Shown here: positions 58,862-64,000 of the stretch, in pieces
Layout: each line of letters opens with the position of its first letter
Numbering within the stretch: position 1 is the first letter of the stretch
Assembly (NCBI GenBank): GCA_027422505.1
Contig: JAPQWV010000298.1
Location: forward strand, 310,001 to 374,000
Source: Craterostigma plantagineum
Lineage: Eukaryota; Streptophyta; Magnoliopsida; Lamiales; Linderniaceae
Direction of reading: 5' to 3'
DNA length: 64,000 nucleotides
The notes under the pieces: model-generated
Told to the model about the DNA's origin: nothing
Databases searched by the model: none
The model's input: only the letters and a program-made list of their open reading frames with translations
Program-made: the position numbers and the translations under genes

Positions 58862-60762
58862 CAAGCAGTGTTCGAGTGGACTTCATCATAGCGACAAGCG
58901 AAAAGGTCTCCTCATAGTCAATGCCCTCCTTTTGATTGTACCCTTTCGCCATAACCCTAGCTTTGTATGTGTCAACCAATCCGTCAGATCCAATCTTTCT
59001 CTTGTAGATCCATTTACACCCAATAGGTCTAAAACCATCTAGGAGGTCTACTAGAATCCAGACTTGGTTTTCGTGCATAGAATCCATTTCGATTTGCATA
59101 GCTATAAGCCATTTCTCCGAATCTTTTTATCCATGATTGCCTGGCCATAGGTAGTGGAATCGTCTCCGACGTTCCCTTCCATCGCAGCAACCTCATTCTC
59201 GAACTGGACCATCACGTATCTCTCAGGCTGATGAGACCCGACCTGTGCAACTCAGGTTGCATCTCGGACTGCTCTACGGTGTCATCCGACACTGGAGTCT
59301 GTGAATGACGACTCTACAAGAGTTATTTCGCGACCCGCTCCACCTTCTCGAACGAACTCTTCTTCGAGAAAGTGAGCCTGAAGGGCTACAACGATTCTCT
59401 GATCGTTGTGGAAGTAAAATTGGTATCCCATGAAATCCTCAGGATACCCGCCAAAATGTCCTTTCACAGCCTTCGACTCCAGTTTATCTGTCTTGAGCTT
59501 TTTCACGAATGCGGGGCAACCCAAAATTTTAATGTGATTCAAGCCCGGTTTTCGTCCTGTCCATATCTGATACGGACTATGATCGACAGACTTTGTTGGA
59601 CATCTATTCAGAATGTATGCCGCTGTCAACAGGGCATGACCTACGTTCGAACATTGTTGCATATATAATTACTAAAAAGGAGCTCATAACCGTTTCCGCT
59701 CAAAACGTGAATAGAAACAATATTCTTAAGCCCCTTGGGCAAAACAAAGCAATCGAAAAGCAATAAACTATGTCTAGTAGATAAAACGAGAGTTCTTGAT
59801 CAATGTGGGTCGCCGGTACACTATGTCCGCTTCCTACGTTGATCATGATCTCTCGATCCGCCAGCTTCCTACTTCGTTTCAGAACCTGGTTCGAAGCACA
59901 GATGTGAGCACTATCTCTCGAGTCTAAGATCCATGAAACGGAATATACTGTCATTAAACAATTTGTTTCCAAAATGTAAAGTTCTTTACCTGAGACGGCT
60001 AGCTTTGGGCAATCGCGCTTCCAATGGCCGAGCTCATTGCAGTGAAAGGCACTTGTCCATCGGCTTGGTGCCTTTGAACACGTTCTTATTGGCCTTGCCT
60101 TTTGAAATTCGTCATTTGGGCTTAGTGGGCTTGTTCGACTTTTTCTTTCTACTCGACCCTCAAGTCTTTGCATTTGCGACAAGAACAACTTCCTTTCCTT
60201 TCACCTTCTTCATCTGAGTCTGCTCCGCCGACAAATCAACCCAGTCAATGTCATCTCGGCCTTGTTCAGATTGAAGTTCACAATGAACGAATTGAAGGAA
60301 TGTGGGAGCGACTGAAGTATGAGATCATTCTTGAGCTCGTTATCCATGATAAAGTCAGTGCCTCGAGTCTTTCGATCCAATCGATCATCTTGAGCACATG
60401 CGCTCCGACGTCACTACCACCAGCCATTTGCAATGAAGCAGTTGTTCCATTAGGGAATAGCGAGCACTCCTGGAATGTTCGCCAAAACGTTCCTTCAAAT
60501 GAAGCAAAATGGCGCCCACTTCCATTTCCGAGTGAGTGCGCTGCAACTCATTGCTCATGGAAAGAAGTATATAGCTCTTGACCTTTGGCTCGTCTATCTG
60601 CCACTTGGCATACGCACCCCCATCTTCGTCACTCGCATCAGCCCCTGGGACTTGCGGTACGGGGGAATCGAGGATAGCGACTCCATACCTAGGACTATCC
60701 TTAGGTTACGGAGAGAGTCCACGAGTTTGGTCCCACCAAACAGTTTCTCTCAAGCGGCATAG
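58862..60762 (-). pseudogene. Element A gag to RT N-terminal half
   Basis: This is the other half of reverse-strand element A. Reading leftward on the minus strand: gag start MPLERNCLVGP near 60762, broken capsid region, zinc knuckle (FHCNELGHWKRDCPKL, first Cys lost or altered), protease with D-S-R in place of D-S-G (WILDSRDSAHICAS), a deletion of the integrase core, integrase C-terminus (YQIWTGRKPGLNHIKILGC, GYPEDFMGYQFYF) and RT (MHENQVWILVDL, CKWIYKRKIGSDG, VMAKGYNQKEG, MMKSTRTLL). The RT frame continues across the element B insertion into 20278. Stops and frameshifts are numerous. Confidence 0.88.
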
Positions 60763-62417
60763 TTGTAATGTTCGTCATCGCAGTAAATAGAAAGAAACGT
60801 AAAGCTGCAGAAAATAAAAATCTAATTAGGTTTATTTTATCATTCATCAAGCGCAAACAAGGACTTTTCGTTTTGCTTGACTCCCACTATTTTTCCCGAA
60901 AAACTATCCTCCCGAGAAGAGTTTCATAAACCTCGTTGAAAGTTTTATAGTGGAGTTGATGTCCCCGACTCGTCTAGACTCGCCTCAGCCTTTAACGCAA
61001 TATTTGACTCATCTAAGCTTATCAAAGTCACGTCAAATGCGAACTTATCTAATAAGAGTTTCAACTATCTTTGTTTCAGTCATTGACCCTCAAGGCTAAC
61101 CCTGCTTATTGGGTATAACTCCCTAAGTGTGACCCATCAACTTATGCTCAAATCGCACAGAATGTACTGCCCCTTGCTGCCATATGCTTCGTGGGGGACG
61201 GATTGGTATGACGAGCGGCATCCAAGACGCACCCGAGATGCTAATACTGGGGTGGGATATACGACGCCAACTTACTCGGAACAATCCGCAAAACTCCCCA
61301 ATGCTAGACATCTCAAGCATGATAGAAGACAGGAATCCAATTCCTTTACCCAGGGAAAATAAACCATCTCACACAAGAGCACATAAAACATGCATATCAT
61401 TTCAAAAACCAACACGCATGTAGGTAGTAAATTAACCCTAACAAAATATACTACAAGACAACACAAGCAGGTTATTTCTAGTGTATCCCTACCCTATTAC
61501 ATGCATCTTCAGAAGACCTCGAGTCGTCTCACGGGTTTTGAAGTTGTCCAACGTCCTTTGTCACTCTAACGGCCTCAAAGTCATCGAACGTCCACCACCT
61601 TGTCACCGCCGAGTGGTCGCCGTCCATCAAATGGGTCCTCGTGTTTGTATTTAAGTCTAATCTAATAAAAATGTAAATTACAACATGGGGGGTCATAAGT
61701 CCCGAACAACCCGTAAAAACCAAATACAACCCGGGGCGACGTAACCCTTAACAAATGACCCGGAAACCAAATTCCTAAAACTTGCAAGTTCGCCTTTAAT
61801 CACAATCATAAAGAGCACGCTGACAATTACATGATTTTAAAAAGAAAGGAAAATTGGGCCTCAAACGGGCCAAGTCCATTAGAAGGACCGTTAAGGCTTT
61901 GAGCGTGAAGCCCTAACGCAGCAACCGCGACTCAAATCGCTCAGCCGTCAAAACATGCCGGAGAGCCACGACGGAGAAGGCCGCCGGTGCAGAGTCCCTG
62001 CCTAAGCCGGAACCGCCGGCGGCGGCGATGACACGCAGTGCAACGCACGCGTGTTGAGCTCGCGGCAGAAAATTGTCGCGACTCCTTCGTCGCCTCAGCC
62101 CCTCCGTGCCGGAGTCTTAGCCTCACCAGGCGAGATCACAGTCGCAGTATTCCGACCGAGCCGGAGTCGCTGCGGCTGTCTTGCACAGCGCGCACCGTGC
62201 ACGCCATCGTTGTCCTCGGCCAAAGCCACGGAAGATCTTAGCCAGGCCGCCGCAGCTTGCGGCGGCGCTGTCCGAGGACGGTGCCTAAGCCACCATGGCT
62301 GTCGACAGACCCAAGGTTCGAGGCTGATCGGGCCTGCTCAAAGTAGCCCGATCCCGCGGCTGCAGTGCTATTACGGCGCACGCAGCCCGCACGCAATGAC
62401 TATGCCATGGTCGGGTT
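60763..62417. other. Presumed element A leader and GC-rich unassigned DNA
   Basis: 60763-61850 should contain the element A leader, but I find no PBS and no copy of the LTR found at 17090-19002, so the 5' LTR is missing or unrecognisable. From 61900 to 62420 the DNA turns strongly GC-rich (CCGCCGGCGGCGGC). Several frames there are open on both strands, with no recognisable domain. Confidence 0.4.
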
Positions 62418-62696
62418 CCGGAGAATGAACGGGTATTGTTTGCCGTTTCTATGCTCCGGGGGAACGCAAGGTGGTGGGATACCATCAAAGTCTTAGAGGA
62501 CCCAATGACTATGCCATGGGAGAGATTTCGAGAATTATTCCGTGAGAAATACTTCACCACCCATGACCGAACTCGAAAAATGAACGAGTTCATAAATCTG
62601 AAGCAAGGCGAGCAAACTATTGCGGAATATATTCCCAAGTTTGAGGAGCTGTCGTGCTTTTCGCCGCACATGGTGCGACGAATGCATTAAAGGTGG
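62418..62696 (+). pseudogene. Ty3/gypsy gag fragment
   Basis: The translation shows the retrotransposon gag domain: VSMLRGNARWWDTIKVL, WERFRELFREKYFTTHDR, KMNEFINLKQGEQTIAEY and FEELSCFSPHMV. A one-base shift after HMV changes the expected ATNALKV into VRRMH-stop. The fragment is cut by the LTR starting at 62697. A 17-bp repeat (CAATGACTATGCCATGG) at 62395 and 62503 brackets its start and may mark a deletion or duplication junction. Confidence 0.85.
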
Positions 62697-64000
62697 TGTG
62701 GCGACCCTCGTTTTCTAATTAAGATTAGTGGCGGATTTCCGCAACGTAAGCCGCGGAAGGCCCGTCAAATTAAAACTTTTTCCTAAAATAATATACACTA
62801 ATATAAAAATTCGTCTACATCGTTATCTCTATACACGTGCCGAAGCCCCAAAAATATCAAAAGAACCAAAAGTCCTAAAGCCGCTCCACAGGTCGCATCC
62901 ATGTACCGCCCTGCCCTCAAAAGTCCGTGGAGCACCGCTGCCAGCCGCCTCAGTCACGATGCGTATCAGCAATTTGCCCAGTAGGTGAATAAAATGCATG
63001 TATGCAAGTGTGCACTCAACCCCCAAACCCAATATCTCACAACATGATATAATGCACACTCTTCTTTTCCCACAATTCCTATTTCACACAACACAGGGCC
63101 CTAGGTTAGGCTCGACACCTCCGCGCGCAATAGACTACTGGGAGGCCACCCCCAAGTCTTGCGGCGAGCTACGCCGGTAGTGCACTGATCGATCACGTCA
63201 ATGTCCTCCTACCAGGTCGTATATCTCCCGCACCAATCAAAAAGAAAATCCCATCCGGCGGTATGCACCCCGAATCGATCACGTCGGGGTAGACAGATCG
63301 ATCACGTCTGTCTCCGCCAGGTGTCCTGTGAGCCCAACCTCGACTCCTCTACGAGTCATCAATCACAAACATCTCATTCTACCCCGTACGTCAATATCTC
63401 ATATCCTTACCGTCATCCTACGGTACAACCATATCTCACCCTACCGTGATATGCACATGCCATGCATGTTCACAAAATCTCATAAAAGCATGATTTATAA
63501 AATGTCCGTAAAACATGTAAACACGTAAATCATATAATTCACGTAAATCACAGAATCTCGTGGAAACACATAAATTCACATTTGTGTTTACGTATCGTAG
63601 ATGGATGATCCACCTACCTGTCCTCCTGCTATAATCGAATACGAAGTCCGGTGTAGTCCCTATATTTCGGTCCTCTGAATATAATAGAAATTTTCGTATT
63701 AATTTACTAAGTTATATAAATTTTGAAAATGCCAAAATTATCAAAACCCTAAAATATTGAAAACCCTAGAAATGGCAAAACCCTAAAATTATGAAAACCC
63801 TAAAATTCCTAAAATGCTAAGATGTCGAGGCCTCTATATATATACAAATAATATCGAAATCTGTTAAGGAATTAATGTCGAACTTATAAATGTCGAAGTC
63901 GACTAGTAATGTCGAGTCCACAATATAATATGAGATCCCTACCTATCGAGATCTTTTGTTAGAAAGGAAATATCGAGTCTATTGCAAATGTCTAGTTCTT
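62697..64000 (-). mobile_element. Ty3/gypsy-type LTR, partial at window edge
   Basis: It starts TGTGGCGACCCTCG and keeps the block order of the LTR at 11165 and, inverted, of 43200-46042 (CCACAGGTCGCATCCATGTA; CCCAGTAGGTGAA; ATGCATGTATGCAAGTG; TTTACGTATCGTAGATGG; AAAACCCTAAAAT). The far end lies outside the window. It interrupts the gypsy gag in the opposite orientation. Confidence 0.75.
63830..64000. repeat. TGTCGA motif array, second copy
   Basis: At least seven (A)ATGTCGA / TATCGA cores occur in the last 170 bp, the same motif as at 43990-44640 and in the matching LTR position. The array continues past the window. Confidence 0.75.

Noticed and set aside
60168..60790. Plus-strand frames near element A gag
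   Set aside because: They are antisense to the broken gag and zinc knuckle, which match known copia motifs.
61941..62428. Overlapping frames in GC-rich DNA
   Set aside because: High GC lowers stop frequency in all frames; no domain, start context or splice pattern supports a gene.

Overview
The window is nuclear DNA of a flowering plant, most likely a eudicot. It is AT-rich, has one intron-containing host gene, several MITEs and dense nested LTR retrotransposons. I cannot name the species from sequence alone.

The left 11 kb is the only gene-bearing part. It holds one apparently intact gene for a secreted or ER-anchored SMP-30/gluconolactonase-like beta-propeller protein (8372-9929, two exons). 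It also holds a single-exon Werner-type 3'-5' exonuclease pseudogene (4516-5123), three non-autonomous DNA elements (2975-3645, 6937-7439, 7583-8131) and an old LTR fragment (1952-2490).

From about 11.2 kb to the right edge almost everything is retroelement. A Ty3/gypsy-type LTR fragment (11165-13167) is followed by a reverse-strand Ty1/copia pol remnant (13168-15132) and unclassified repeat DNA (15133-17089). Next comes a reverse-strand copia element A (3' LTR 17090-19002, then RNase H and RT), split by an insertion of 38.6 kb. The rest of A resumes at 58862-60762.

The insertion, element B (20279-58861), is a Sirevirus-like copia element with a 350-bp LTR at each end and the target duplication CAAGC. 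It carries gag, coiled-coil gag C-terminus, protease, integrase, RT/RNase H and a long third ORF (ORF3) downstream of pol. It is a mosaic: three gag-bearing units lie in series (from 21631, 25263 and 30831), and a nearly perfect palindrome with arms of about 1.7 kb (27207-28914 / 28932-30640) covers RT/RNase H.

B contains three further elements. C (39719-47186, reverse) is a deletion derivative of the same family. F (43200-46042) is a solo gypsy-type LTR inside C with duplication AAGAT. E (49625-55331, reverse) is another copia element that interrupts ORF3 with duplication TCCAC. The right edge has a gypsy gag fragment (62418-62696) broken by another gypsy-type LTR (62697-64000).

No retroelement polyprotein is intact. 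Two signals stand out beyond ordinary decay: the young palindrome, which would form a hairpin RNA against its own family, and arrays of short CG-containing motifs repeating about every 18 nt, with a different motif in each of several retroelement segments.
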